A stretch of 64,000 nt of DNA from CAYUET01 sp964443875 (GTDB taxonomy: Bacteria > Auribacterota > JAFGBW01): the NCBI GenBank assembly GCA_964443875.1, contig CAYUET010000004.1, positions 1 through 64,000 of the forward strand, given 5' to 3'. The translations under genes were made by a program, and so were the position numbers. Numbering within the stretch: the first letter of the stretch is position 1; each line of letters opens with the position of its first letter. Under the pieces are notes generated by a model. The model worked only from the letters and a program-made list of their open reading frames with translations, had not been told where the DNA came from and searched no databases. This document shows positions 34,402 through 43,198 of the stretch, in pieces.

Positions 34402-36108
34402 TTATAAAACAGGCCATTCCTGATCGATTTTTATATCTTTCAGGGTGTCAAATGAAAAAGAATCATCAAAGGTTTCAAGCACAGTTTTTCTGCCGTCAGA
34501 CTTGATTTTTATTTTTTGTCCGGGCTGTCTGTGGTGGAGAACATTGGCCAGGCAGACCGCTTTTTCAAGCCCGTCTCCACGGCTGAAATTAGTCACTTCA
34601 TCAGGGGTGGCAAGCCGGGCTTCTTCATAAATGGATTCGGAAGGCCATTTGAGAAGGGTCTGATAGATATCCTTAACGGATTTTACCTCTTTAAAGGAAA
34701 CGATGGAACAGGGATTCCGTTTCATGCAGCAGTGAAGATAGGGAAGGAGGTTTGTGCTGTCTATAAAGCGTGATGCTGAAAAGGCGAGGTCGGCCGTGGG
34801 ATTCGTTTTCCGCATCTGCTGAAGATATTCCGTAATCTCTTCTCGTTTCATACCTACAGGCAGAGTGAGTTCCGGGGTTGTTAAAAATGTTTTCTGGATC
34901 TCCGGAAGATTGGGTGTGCGGCAGACGAATTTTTTCAGGTCGGTGATAAGGGCTCCTGAATCAGGGATGCATTTGAGATGGTTTCTGAATTCTTCATAGC
35001 CCTGTACATCTCCGCAGAAGAGTTTCCGGTTGTTGAGCTTTTGTTTGATGACATTCAGAACATCCCGGCTTTCATAGGGGGTGTGGCTGAATTCCTCCAT
35101 GTCGATTTCCTGCATGAATTTTTTCCAGGAGGCATCACTGATTTTGTTTTTGCTGGTCTGTTCATATTTATACAGTTTTTCTGCTGAAATATAGTATTTA
35201 CTTCCTTCAAAGACATATTCGAACTGAAAGTAGGCATGATATTGGGGATTCATTCTTAAAAAATTGGAGAAAATCTCAAAATCAACCGGTTGAATCAGGA
35301 AATGTCCCATTGATTTCAGGAACCGTTCATACTGGACCGGGGCTATGGTCGCTTCTTTAAAAAGGGTATGAATATAACCGGAATTATGAGCAATAAGGGT
35401 GATTTTTTCATTTTCAATGGCACGCCTTGCTTTGGCGGTCAGCTCTGTGCCGTTAAACCACATGGTTTTGGTCACGATTCTGCGGTTGTTGGTGATGACT
35501 CCGTCTTCTTTTGCAATAAAATTCTGGGAATGAAGGGGGGTTGCCATCATGAAAATATCTTCAAGGGGAACGCCCAGGACGATGTAAAGGGCTGCTGTAT
35601 AAAGGGCGGCCAGGGAGACGCATTCGCCTGCCCCTGTATGATGTCCTGTTTTGTACCGGAAGGCATCCATGGCTTCAACGGTTTCCGTTTTCCAGTAGGG
35701 AATTTTTTCTGTATCATATTTATCCAGACCAAAATGTCTCCGTATATCCATGTCAAAATAGTATTTATCGCCCTCATAACCAAAAAGGGCATTGGATTCT
35801 TTAAGCGCTTCAGGATCAATAAAAGACGAAAAACGGGCGAGTTCAGTCGCTTTATCCGTGAGTCCCCAGGTTTCGAGGTCCAGATTAAAGGTATAGTGAT
35901 CGATGATATACTGCTTGAGCCGTTGAATGCCTTTGTTAAAGCTCATGTCACGCACCCCCTTGAAAAAGGGATCCTCCCTCCAGCGCCAGATTTTCGGGGA
36001 AAGGATGTCTGCGAGAGCGGTAGAATACATGAGTTCCGGAAAGACGAATATTTCCATGTCTGAGAGACTGAAGGCAGAAGAGTATTTTTCAAAAAGATAG
36101 GGATTCAT
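34402..36108 (-). CDS. Uncharacterised protein with transglutaminase-like core
   Basis: The 568-residue soluble protein is not one I recognise as a whole. The segment GHHTGAGECVSLAALYTAAL, followed by GVPLEDIFMMATPLHSQNFI (about residues 150-200), looks like the Cys and His parts of a transglutaminase-like or papain-fold core; a later Asp or Asn cannot be placed. The N-terminal third is helical and aromatic-rich. There is no signal peptide. It lies 64 bp upstream of the HDOD set and is divergent from trxA. Confidence 0.55.
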   Translation of the reverse strand: MNPYLFEKYSSAFSLSDMEIFVFPELMYSTALADILSPKIWRWREDPFFKGVRDMSFNKGIQRLKQYIIDHYTFNLDLETWGLTDKATELARFSSFIDPEALKESNALFGYEGDKYYFDMDIRRHFGLDKYDTEKIPYWKTETVEAMDAFRYKTGHHTGAGECVSLAALYTAALYIVLGVPLEDIFMMATPLHSQNFIAKEDGVITNNRRIVTKTMWFNGTELTAKARRAIENEKITLIAHNSGYIHTLFKEATIAPVQYERFLKSMGHFLIQPVDFEIFSNFLRMNPQYHAYFQFEYVFEGSKYYISAEKLYKYEQTSKNKISDASWKKFMQEIDMEEFSHTPYESRDVLNVIKQKLNNRKLFCGDVQGYEEFRNHLKCIPDSGALITDLKKFVCRTPNLPEIQKTFLTTPELTLPVGMKREEITEYLQQMRKTNPTADLAFSASRFIDSTNLLPYLHCCMKRNPCSIVSFKEVKSVKDIYQTLLKWPSESIYEEARLATPDEVTNFSRGDGLEKAVCLANVLHHRQPGQKIKIKSDGRKTVLETFDDSFSFDTLKDIKIDQEWPVL

Positions 36109-36215
36109 AATGCATTCCTGTTATTATTTTGTTGGCTCAGGTTAGACTTTTGTTTACAGTTAATATGTTTTTGAACACTGTAGCATTACTTGAATTTTAG
36201 GAGAAAGGGAAAAAT

Positions 36216-36533
36216 ATGAGCGGAAACCTGATTGATCTGACTCAGGCTAATTTTGAAAGTGAAACAGCCCAGGGACTGACCCTGGTGGATTTTTGGGCGC
36301 CCTGGTGCGGACCCTGCCGTATGCAGACCCCCATTCTTGAAAAGATCTCAGCCAAGATGGGCAGCACTGTGAAAATCTGCAAGGTCAATATTGATGATGA
36401 GCAGGATATTGCCTCCAATTTCGGCATACAGAGCATTCCGACCCTTCTCCTGTTTAAAGACGGACAGCTTCTTCACAAGATGGTGGGACTTCAGAATGAA
36501 AATACCCTGCTCTCTGCCCTTAAAAATGACTAA
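36216..36533 (+). CDS. trxA: Thioredoxin
   Basis: The 105-residue protein is a canonical thioredoxin with WAPWCGPCRMQTPILEK (redox Cys pair in WCGPC), the cis-Pro in QSIPTLLLF, and GLQNENTL at the end. It reduces disulfides in cytoplasmic proteins and receives electrons from thioredoxin reductase. A GGAGAAAGG sequence precedes the start. A strong terminator follows. Confidence 0.95.
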   Translation: MSGNLIDLTQANFESETAQGLTLVDFWAPWCGPCRMQTPILEKISAKMGSTVKICKVNIDDEQDIASNFGIQSIPTLLLFKDGQLLHKMVGLQNENTLLSALKND

Positions 36534-36545
36534 AAATCAGTCCTC

Positions 36546-36579
36546 ATAGAAAAAGAGGGGATCTTCCCTCTTTTTCTAT
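36546..36579. terminator. Bidirectional rho-independent terminator
   Basis: ATAGAAAAAGAGGG (36546-36559) pairs perfectly with CCCTCTTTTTCTAT (36566-36579) around a six-base loop. The A-rich left and T-rich right arms let it serve both trxA and the convergent gene ending at 36579. Confidence 0.85.
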
Positions 36580-37286
36580 CATATCCTGTCAAGTTCTTTC
36601 AGGATATCAAGATGCTCGTCGAAAAGAAGCGTCATGGTGATGGTAAATACATTTAATACACTTGAACAAGGCGTGCAATTTTTGGCTCCGGTATCTTTGA
36701 GCCGTTCCCCCATTTTACAGTTTATGACGCCAAGTTTTTCATAAAATCCCTTGAGACTTTGAAGCCCCCAATCCGGAGTCTGTCCGTCTGTTTTTTTGAA
36801 ATACTGTTTGAGAAGAAAGGTGGAGGTTGCCCGGTATACCGTACAAAACGGGCTTGAAAAGGGTTCGTGAAACCGGACCATGAGTTTGAACTCCCTGAGA
36901 ATGGGACATAATGAAGTGGCAAAGCGTAAGCCGATGAGACTGGAGATGGGCTCATAAACAGGTTTTTCACACATCATTTGTTTATCCGGAAAAATCACCG
37001 TGCACTTGACCTCATCATTATTAAGGGGGTTCGCTGAGAAATACTCAACAATGTCAGCAATGGAGAGAGCTCCAGGACAATATTTATGCTCCCCGGATGA
37101 AAGAGGACAATGAGGACATTTGTGGAAATCGAGTTCTCCCCAGGCAGGGGTGTTCTTGGTGTAATGAACGGGAGTGTTTGACATTAAGTCCACATGAGTA
37201 TCAAAATTTTTGGAAGCCCCTTTTTTAAAATCAAAAACATATTTGATATCAACAAGGGAAGGGTCTTCGACCAGCGAATTATCCAT
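36579..37286 (-). CDS. Conserved hypothetical cysteine-rich protein
   Basis: The 235-residue protein is soluble, with no signal peptide. It has FHKCPHCPLSSGEHKYCPGA (about residues 54-73), a likely zinc or iron site, and later Cys residues in CEKP, LCPIL, CKMGERL and NCTPCSSVL. I do not recognise a characterised family. The gene follows mlaA by 20 bases on the same strand and has an AAAAGGA ribosome site, so it may be the last gene of the mla operon. Confidence 0.6.
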   Translation of the reverse strand: MDNSLVEDPSLVDIKYVFDFKKGASKNFDTHVDLMSNTPVHYTKNTPAWGELDFHKCPHCPLSSGEHKYCPGALSIADIVEYFSANPLNNDEVKCTVIFPDKQMMCEKPVYEPISSLIGLRFATSLCPILREFKLMVRFHEPFSSPFCTVYRATSTFLLKQYFKKTDGQTPDWGLQSLKGFYEKLGVINCKMGERLKDTGAKNCTPCSSVLNVFTITMTLLFDEHLDILKELDRI

Positions 37287-37306
37287 GGAGTATTCCTTTT
37301 AGGCTT

Positions 37307-38122
37307 TTACTTTTTAATTTTTTCTTCCCGGTACTGAAGATAAACGTTTTTAAAGGAATCATAGGGATCCAGAGCTGCCTTTTTCAGGGTCTCATAGTTT
37401 CCGGGATTCAGGGATAATACATTGAGGTATCGGAGTGCATGAACGCTGTATTGTTCAAGATCGTCCAGATAATCAATGGGATTTAAATAACCGTCTCCCC
37501 ACAAGCAAAGACCATCCCGTAAACTGGAAGGCCCTAAAAACGGAATGACCACATAAAATCCATGTCCGATGCCGTAATAGCCTAAAGTCTGTCCCAGGTC
37601 CTCATCCTCCGCTTCCAGATGGAAATTTTTTTTTGCAGGATCGAAAAATCCGAAAAATCCGAAAGTGGTATTGATACTGAAACGGCCCAGGGTTCTTAAC
37701 GAAGCCTTAAATTTACCCTGAAGGAGATTGTTGATCAGGGGCACTGGTGTTTTCAGATTATTGAAAAAATTTTTAAGGCAGATGCGGACAGAGGAGGGCA
37801 GGATTTTAGAATATCCCCTTGCCACAGGCTCCATGACCCTGAAATACATTTTATCATTGAAGTCAAAAATTTTTCGGTTGATCTTCTGAAGAGGATCCCA
37901 GATTTCCGTTTTACCGGCCGCATTTTCATATTCATCTTCATAATCGTCCTCCTCATCTGCGGGCGGGTTAGCCGAGGTTTCGGATTTTGGCGGTGTTTGT
38001 GCTTGTGTTTCTGCTGCCTGAAGAAAACAGGGTTGCAAAAAAACAAGTGCCGTCAACAACCACAAATAAAGAAAAGATCGAATTCGTTTTGCAGAGTCTG
38101 AAGGGCGTAATCCGTTTTGCAT
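37307..38122 (-). CDS. mlaA: MlaA/VacJ outer-membrane phospholipid protein
   Basis: The 271-residue protein matches MlaA from about residue 75: WDPLQKINRKIFDFNDKMY, INNLLQGKFKASLRTLGRF, NTTFGFFGFFDPA, and GYYGIGHGFYVVIPFLGPS. MlaA sits in the outer membrane and removes misplaced phospholipids. It has a signal peptide, but the Cys context is LQPC rather than a clear lipobox, so it may not be lipidated. An Asp/Glu-rich linker (about 53-66) precedes the domain. It closes the run mlaE, mlaF, mlaD, mlaC, mlaA. Confidence 0.92.
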   Translation of the reverse strand: MQNGLRPSDSAKRIRSFLYLWLLTALVFLQPCFLQAAETQAQTPPKSETSANPPADEEDDYEDEYENAAGKTEIWDPLQKINRKIFDFNDKMYFRVMEPVARGYSKILPSSVRICLKNFFNNLKTPVPLINNLLQGKFKASLRTLGRFSINTTFGFFGFFDPAKKNFHLEAEDEDLGQTLGYYGIGHGFYVVIPFLGPSSLRDGLCLWGDGYLNPIDYLDDLEQYSVHALRYLNVLSLNPGNYETLKKAALDPYDSFKNVYLQYREEKIKK

Positions 38123-38202
38123 TGTTTTTAACCTTTGAAGAAAAAGGGTGTTTTAGGTCCATGGAAGAACCTGGGTTTAATTATTAAGGAGCGGTAAATC
38201 GG

Positions 38203-38793
38203 TTATTTGTTTTTTTCCTTTAATTTTTTAATTAATGACTCATAATTCTGTTCATCGAGAATTTTTTTAAACTGGGTACGGTAGTTTTGAATCAATCCCA
38301 CTCCTTCAATCACCACATCATAAACCCTCCAGTCGTTTTCGCGAGCAATCATTTTATAAATAATGGGGACATTCCCGTTTTCCATGGCAATGAAGGTTTC
38401 AACAGAAAATTTTCCGGCTTCCATTTCCTCTTCCTTGCCCATATTGATTTTCTGATTATTATACATTTCCATTTTTTCAATATAGGTGTCTTCAAGAAGG
38501 GTCTTAAAAAGATCGACAAATTCTTTGTTTTCTTCTCCTGATCTTTTTTTCCATTCTTTTCCTAAGGCGCGTTTCGACATCTCCGTGAAATCAAAACGTT
38601 TTTCCAATACTTCGCGCATGGTCGCCCTTCGTTTTTGTTTATTGGCGTCCCCGGACATTGCAGGATCGCTGACAATGGAAAGAATTCTGTTGGTGTCTTT
38701 TTCAATAATGCTCCCAGCGGGGCCGGCATTAACAAAGACAGAGATAAGTCCGCATAAAAAAACGGATAAAAGAGGGGTTGCGAAATATTTCAT
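38203..38793 (-). CDS. mlaC: MlaC periplasmic phospholipid carrier
   Basis: The 196-residue protein has a signal peptide (MKYFATPLLSVFLCGLISVF) and the MlaC/Ttg2D domain, including RFDFTEMSKRALGKEWKKRS and DWRVYDVVIEGVGLIQNYR. MlaC shuttles phospholipid between MlaA and the MlaFED complex. An AAGGAG site precedes the ATG. It lies 11 bases after mlaD. Confidence 0.92.
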   Translation of the reverse strand: MKYFATPLLSVFLCGLISVFVNAGPAGSIIEKDTNRILSIVSDPAMSGDANKQKRRATMREVLEKRFDFTEMSKRALGKEWKKRSGEENKEFVDLFKTLLEDTYIEKMEMYNNQKINMGKEEEMEAGKFSVETFIAMENGNVPIIYKMIARENDWRVYDVVIEGVGLIQNYRTQFKKILDEQNYESLIKKLKEKNK

Positions 38794-38804
38794 GAATAAA
38801 CTCC

Positions 38805-39257
38805 TTATTTTTCTACTTTGCCGAATACAAATTTACCGATAAGCTCTTCTATATCCAGAGGGGACTGAGTTTCAACAAGAAAGGATCCGTCTTTCAGAAA
38901 GGTGTCTGATCCGCCCGGAGAAAGGTTTACGTATTTATCGCCGATAAGGCCGCTTGTTTTGATTTGAACAATGGTGTCATCCGAGATTTTGATGTCTTTT
39001 TTAATCTTAAGAACAATCACAGCATCCAGATCTTCATTTTCCAGAATCATATCCGTCACCCGGCCAACTTCAATTCCTGCAATTTCCACCCGGGCATCTT
39101 TTTTGAGTCCGGCAATATTGCTGAATTTCGCCTTAAGCGTGTATTCGTGGGTATTAAATAATTCGAGTTTGCCGAGCCGCAAGGTCAGATAGCCCACACA
39201 CAGGATTCCAATTACAACAAAGATTCCCACCATGACTTCCACATATAATTTTTTCAT
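38805..39257 (-). CDS. mlaD: MlaD substrate-binding MCE protein
   Basis: The 150-residue protein has one N-terminal membrane helix (VEVMVGIFVVIGILCVGYLT) and a single MCE domain with AGLKKDARVEIAGIEVGRV and TSGLIGDKYVNLSPGG. The length matches short MlaD proteins that form the hexameric ring under MlaFE. It lies 14 bases after mlaF and 11 before mlaC. Confidence 0.93.
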   Translation of the reverse strand: MKKLYVEVMVGIFVVIGILCVGYLTLRLGKLELFNTHEYTLKAKFSNIAGLKKDARVEIAGIEVGRVTDMILENEDLDAVIVLKIKKDIKISDDTIVQIKTSGLIGDKYVNLSPGGSDTFLKDGSFLVETQSPLDIEELIGKFVFGKVEK

Positions 39258-39271
39258 TGTCTGCTCCGTTT

Positions 39272-40477
39272 TTATGTCAAATCAAAATATGCTACTATTT
39301 TCATTTCTTCTTTGGCTTTTTCCACAACAGCCTCCAGATGAACCTGGGTTTTGGATTCCGAAAGACCGGCGCTGATGGAATAGTTGATGGGGGGGCATCC
39401 CACATTGGACAGAGGAGGATAGGCTTTAAGCGCTGCTTCCAGTTTTCCCAGAAGTATTTTTGCCATGCCGATCCGGGTATTGGGAAGAATGGTCAGGATC
39501 AGGTCGTCGCTGTAGCGGGAGTGTTCTCCTGAAATTCTTAAATACTGTTCTACAAAAGAAGCGAAGTGCTGAATCACTTTCTGCCCCATGACAAAGCCCA
39601 GGGATTCATTTATGATTTCCAGTCCGTTTATTTTAAAAAGGATTATGGAAAAAAAGGATTCTTTATGGATTTCCTCTGTGGTTTCAAATTTTTGTGTAAT
39701 GCAGGCTTTGGAATTAAGGCCTGTGAGTTCATCTTTGAGATTCTCAACCCCCCGTATAAATTCCTGAACAACAGGATTGCTGACTTTATTGATTTCTTCA
39801 GGGGTGCAATCCGCAATAATTTCTCCGTTATCCAGCATGGCGATTTTTTGCGAGATATAAAAAACATCCGGAATTTCATGACTGACCATAATTCCCGTAA
39901 ATCCGAATTTTTTCTGCATGTGGGAAATCATGCTATGAACGGCGTTTTTACGGATAGGGTCAAGGCCCGTTGTGGGTTCGTCAAAGAGCACAATGGAGGG
40001 ATCCATGACAAGAGCCCTGGCAAGACCCACTCTTTTTTTCATTCCCCCGGATATTTCGGCCGGGTATTTTTTAACAATCTGAGCCACTTCCAGCTTATCC
40101 AGCTTGTCCATGACTTTCTGGTGTATTTCCGTTTTTGAAAAACGGGTGTTTTCACGAAGGGGAAGAGCCACATTATCGTAGATGTTCATGGAATCAAAAA
40201 GCGCTACATTCTGAAAAAGATAACCGATCTGGTTTTTAAGTCTTGATTTTTCCTTTCGGGATAAGGTCAGGATATTCCGGTTTTCAAAAAAGATTTCCCC
40301 GGAATCGGGTTCAATAAGACCGATGATATGTTTGAGCAGAACGGTTTTTCCCATGCCGCTCTTGCCGATGAGGGTCGTAATCTCACCCCTTTTTATATCC
40401 AGGTTGACGGAGTTAAGCACAGTCAGCGATCCGAAGGACTTTGTGACGTTTTTAAATTCTACCAGTGTTTCTGCCAT
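39272..40477 (-). CDS. mlaF: MlaF ATPase fused to a degenerate GGDEF domain
   Basis: The 401-residue protein begins with an intact MlaF ABC ATPase (about 1-245): Walker A GKSGMGKT (38-45), YLFQNVALFDS, signature ISGGMKKRVGLARAL, Walker B IVLFDEPTTGLDP and VSHEIPDVF. A second domain follows (about 260-401) with IILFKINGLEIINESLGF, HSRYSDDLILTILPNT and YSISAGLSES, which aligns with a GGDEF fold. The first metal Asp is Lys and the GGDEF loop is YSDDL, so it is not expected to make c-di-GMP. MlaF alone is usually about 270 residues. The ATG at 40477 (AAGGAT site) is preferred over the longer frame that runs into mlaE. Confidence 0.85.
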   Translation of the reverse strand: MAETLVEFKNVTKSFGSLTVLNSVNLDIKRGEITTLIGKSGMGKTVLLKHIIGLIEPDSGEIFFENRNILTLSRKEKSRLKNQIGYLFQNVALFDSMNIYDNVALPLRENTRFSKTEIHQKVMDKLDKLEVAQIVKKYPAEISGGMKKRVGLARALVMDPSIVLFDEPTTGLDPIRKNAVHSMISHMQKKFGFTGIMVSHEIPDVFYISQKIAMLDNGEIIADCTPEEINKVSNPVVQEFIRGVENLKDELTGLNSKACITQKFETTEEIHKESFFSIILFKINGLEIINESLGFVMGQKVIQHFASFVEQYLRISGEHSRYSDDLILTILPNTRIGMAKILLGKLEAALKAYPPLSNVGCPPINYSISAGLSESKTQVHLEAVVEKAKEEMKIVAYFDLT

Positions 40478-40487
40478 AACATCCTTT

Positions 40488-41285
40488 CTACATGAGTAAA
40501 GCGGTGAGAACGTAATCCAGAATGAGGATAATGACACTGGAGATGACCACAGAACTTGTTGTGGCCAATCCCACGGATTCTGAGCCGTGAACACCCTGTT
40601 CAAGGGTTGTGCAGTAAAAACCGCGGTAACAGCTTATTCCGGCAATAAAAACAGCAAAAAACAGAGGTTTGAGGAGTCCGGTTGTGACATCCTGGAGGGA
40701 CGTTTGGGCAATCATATTGTTGAAAAAAATACCGGAATTAACTCCCAGCATGACGACTCCGGCAAGCCAGCCGCCCAGAATTCCGACGATATCGAAGATT
40801 GCGGTGAGCAGGGGGAGGGAAAGAATGCAGGCAAGGAGTCTCGGGGAGACCAGAAATTTGACAGGATGAATGTTCATGGTGTCGAGAGCGTCGATCTGTT
40901 CAGAAATCCGCATGGCGCCTAGTTCTGCGGCAATGGCGGAGCCGGCTCTTCCGGTGACCATTAAGGCGGCAAGAACAGGCCCCAGTTCTCTTAAAAGACT
41001 GATGGCAATGGCACTTCCCAAAAGACCTTCAGAACGGAATTTGGAGAGAGTGTAATATCCCTGAAGTCCCAGAACGAGTCCAGTAAAGAGTCCTGTCAGG
41101 CATACCACCAGAAGAGATTTAACGCCTACAAAATACATCTGTTCAGTGACGCGCATGATTTTAAAGGGTTGGGTAAAACAGAGCCGGAATGCATTTACGA
41201 TAAACAGGGTGATTCTGCCAAGTTCCTGGATATTGCAGATCGTGGAGTTGCCGATCGCAGCCAGTTGTTTTATCGCATAATTCAT
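40488..41285 (-). CDS. mlaE: MlaE phospholipid ABC permease
   Basis: The 265-residue membrane protein is MlaE: LVLGLQGYYTL, LLRELGPVLAALMVTGRAGS, AELGAMRISEQIDALDTM and the following helices. It forms the membrane part of the MlaFEDB complex. The start at 41285 (AAAGGA site) is chosen over the upstream frame. The second MlaE paralog in the window is at 7493-8281. Here the partner ATPase is intact. Confidence 0.93.
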   Translation of the reverse strand: MNYAIKQLAAIGNSTICNIQELGRITLFIVNAFRLCFTQPFKIMRVTEQMYFVGVKSLLVVCLTGLFTGLVLGLQGYYTLSKFRSEGLLGSAIAISLLRELGPVLAALMVTGRAGSAIAAELGAMRISEQIDALDTMNIHPVKFLVSPRLLACILSLPLLTAIFDIVGILGGWLAGVVMLGVNSGIFFNNMIAQTSLQDVTTGLLKPLFFAVFIAGISCYRGFYCTTLEQGVHGSESVGLATTSSVVISSVIILILDYVLTALLM

Positions 41286-41369
41286 AAGAGTTCCTTTTAA
41301 GGATTGGCATGAAAGGGTATCCGAAATCCTTTTGGCTGACAATAAAAAACGGGAGACGGGAATTCTTGT

Positions 41370-41726
41370 TTATTTTTTTGCCGGAAGGGTTTTCTCCAGG
41401 GGGAGCTGCCGCTGGATGGTCTCGGTGTTAAAATAATTTTTTGAGCTCTTTTTTCTTTTAAGGGAGATGGAAAGAAGGGATGAAATATAAAGGAGATAGG
41501 AAAAGTTGATCAGAAGGCAGAGTTCTGAAACAGAAAAGAAAAGAATATTCATGAAAGAGGAGAGTTCTCTTTCATGTTTCAGGAAAAAAAACAAAGAACC
41601 TCCCACAGCCAGACAATTGAGCAGAGCCATCAAAAATTTTGACCAGGGTCTCACAACCAGAGCTCCTTCTTGTGCATTTATAATGGGACCTGATTTTTTA
41701 AGGGGCAAAAGCCATGTAAAAATCAT
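41370..41726 (-). CDS. Small two-helix membrane protein
   Basis: The 118-residue protein has two hydrophobic segments (about 30-50 and 60-90) and a basic, Lys-rich C-terminal tail. No family is recognised. It lies 84 bases upstream of mlaE on the same strand and may lead the mla operon. The ribosome site is weak and the start is uncertain. Confidence 0.5.
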   Translation of the reverse strand: MIFTWLLPLKKSGPIINAQEGALVVRPWSKFLMALLNCLAVGGSLFFFLKHERELSSFMNILFFSVSELCLLINFSYLLYISSLLSISLKRKKSSKNYFNTETIQRQLPLEKTLPAKK

Positions 41727-41853
41727 GGTCGGATTATTATCCCTGCCGGGAATTGTTAATCAGTTTACAGATTTTTATGAAGTTGATAAATGTTTTTAAT
41801 GTTTTTTGATATGGAATCTTGAGTAATAAATAGATTAACCGAAAAGGCTGATT

Positions 41854-43176
41854 ATGAATTTATTAGAATCGATCAAATCGCATCAGGATAAAATTGCTGT
41901 GGTGGGACTGGGTTATGTCGGACTTCCTCTGGCGGTTGAATTCGGAAAAAATTTTAAAACCATTGGTTTTGATGTCAATGCGAAAAGGATCAGTCTTCTC
42001 AAGTCTAAACAGGATTTTAACCGTGAAATGACTGCCGAAGCGATCAGCAGGGCCTCTCACCTGGAGTTTACTTCTGACTCTTCAAAGCTGAAGGAAGCCC
42101 GTTTTATCATTGTTGCTGTTCCCACCCCCATTCATAAAAGCAAACAGCCTGACCTTTACTGTATGACTTCTGCGTCAGAAATGGTTGGAAAAAATCTTTC
42201 CCGGGGAAGCATCGTGGTTTATGAATCCACGGTTTTTCCGGGTGTTACAGAGGAAATCTGCGCTCCTATCCTTGAGAAGGAATCCGGGCTTAAGTGCGGC
42301 CGGGATTTTTTTGTAGGCTATTCCCCGGAGCGAATCAATCCCGGAGACCATGATCATACGGTAGCGGATATTCTGAAGATCGTTTCCGGACAGAACAAGG
42401 AAATCCTTGAGACGGTGGCCTCGGTTTATAGCCTTGTCATCAGGGCAGGAGTTTTTAAGGCAGAATCCATTAAAAGTGCTGAAGCCGCAAAAGTGATTGA
42501 AAATACCCAGAGAGACCTGAATATCGCTCTTTTTAACGAGCTCTCCATTATTTTTGACAGAATGAATATTGACACTAAAGCGGTTATTGAAGCCGCCTCC
42601 ACAAAATGGAATTTCATCCGGATGACGCCGGGTCTTGTAGGAGGGCACTGCATTGGGGTTGATCCTTATTATCTGACCTATAAGGCCCAGGAAATGGGGT
42701 ACCATCCGGAAGTGATCCTTGCCGGACGTCGTATTAATGACGGGATGGGGAAATACATTGCCGAGCAGACGGTGAAAAATATGATTTTCTGCGATAAAAC
42801 CGTTAAGACCGCAAAAGTGCTGGTCATGGGCATTACCTTTAAGGAAAATGTTTCAGATATCCGTAATTCCAGGGTGATTGATGTAATCAATGAACTTAAG
42901 GAATACCGTGTGGATGTGAGTGTCTGCGACCCTATGGCCGATGCGGAAGAGGTTCGTCATGAATACGGACTTGAGCTCATCCCCTATGACCCGGAAGCCC
43001 ATTATGATGCCGTCATTGTGGCGGTTGCCCATAATGCTTTCAAAAAACAGTTAACGGTTGAGGCTTTAAAAAAACTTCTGGCCGGAAATGGAAAATCAGG
43101 AGTCCTGATTGATGTGAAGTGGCTTTTTGATAAGGAAGAAATTCAAAACGCAGGACTTGTTTACTGGAGGCTCTGA
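41854..43176 (+). CDS. Nucleotide-sugar dehydrogenase (TviB/WbpA-like)
   Basis: The 440-residue protein has the UDP-glucose/GlcNAc/ManNAc dehydrogenase layout: NAD-binding IAVVGLGYVGLPLAVEFG, ESTVFPGVTEE, the catalytic Cys in GLVGGHCIGVDPYY, and a C-terminal UDP-binding domain with MGITFKENVSDIRNSR. The wording of the conserved segments is closest to TviB/WbpO-type UDP-N-acetylhexosamine 6-dehydrogenases. It makes a uronic acid donor for surface polysaccharide. Its relation to the lipid genes that follow 22 bases later is unclear. Confidence 0.9.
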   Translation: MNLLESIKSHQDKIAVVGLGYVGLPLAVEFGKNFKTIGFDVNAKRISLLKSKQDFNREMTAEAISRASHLEFTSDSSKLKEARFIIVAVPTPIHKSKQPDLYCMTSASEMVGKNLSRGSIVVYESTVFPGVTEEICAPILEKESGLKCGRDFFVGYSPERINPGDHDHTVADILKIVSGQNKEILETVASVYSLVIRAGVFKAESIKSAEAAKVIENTQRDLNIALFNELSIIFDRMNIDTKAVIEAASTKWNFIRMTPGLVGGHCIGVDPYYLTYKAQEMGYHPEVILAGRRINDGMGKYIAEQTVKNMIFCDKTVKTAKVLVMGITFKENVSDIRNSRVIDVINELKEYRVDVSVCDPMADAEEVRHEYGLELIPYDPEAHYDAVIVAVAHNAFKKQLTVEALKKLLAGNGKSGVLIDVKWLFDKEEIQNAGLVYWRL

Positions 43177-43198
43177 TCCAGAGGAAAATAGGGCGGAT

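Noticed and set aside
37307..38122. MlaA as a clear lipoprotein
   Set aside because: The only Cys near the signal peptide is in LQPC, which does not fit a lipobox, so I did not call lipidation.
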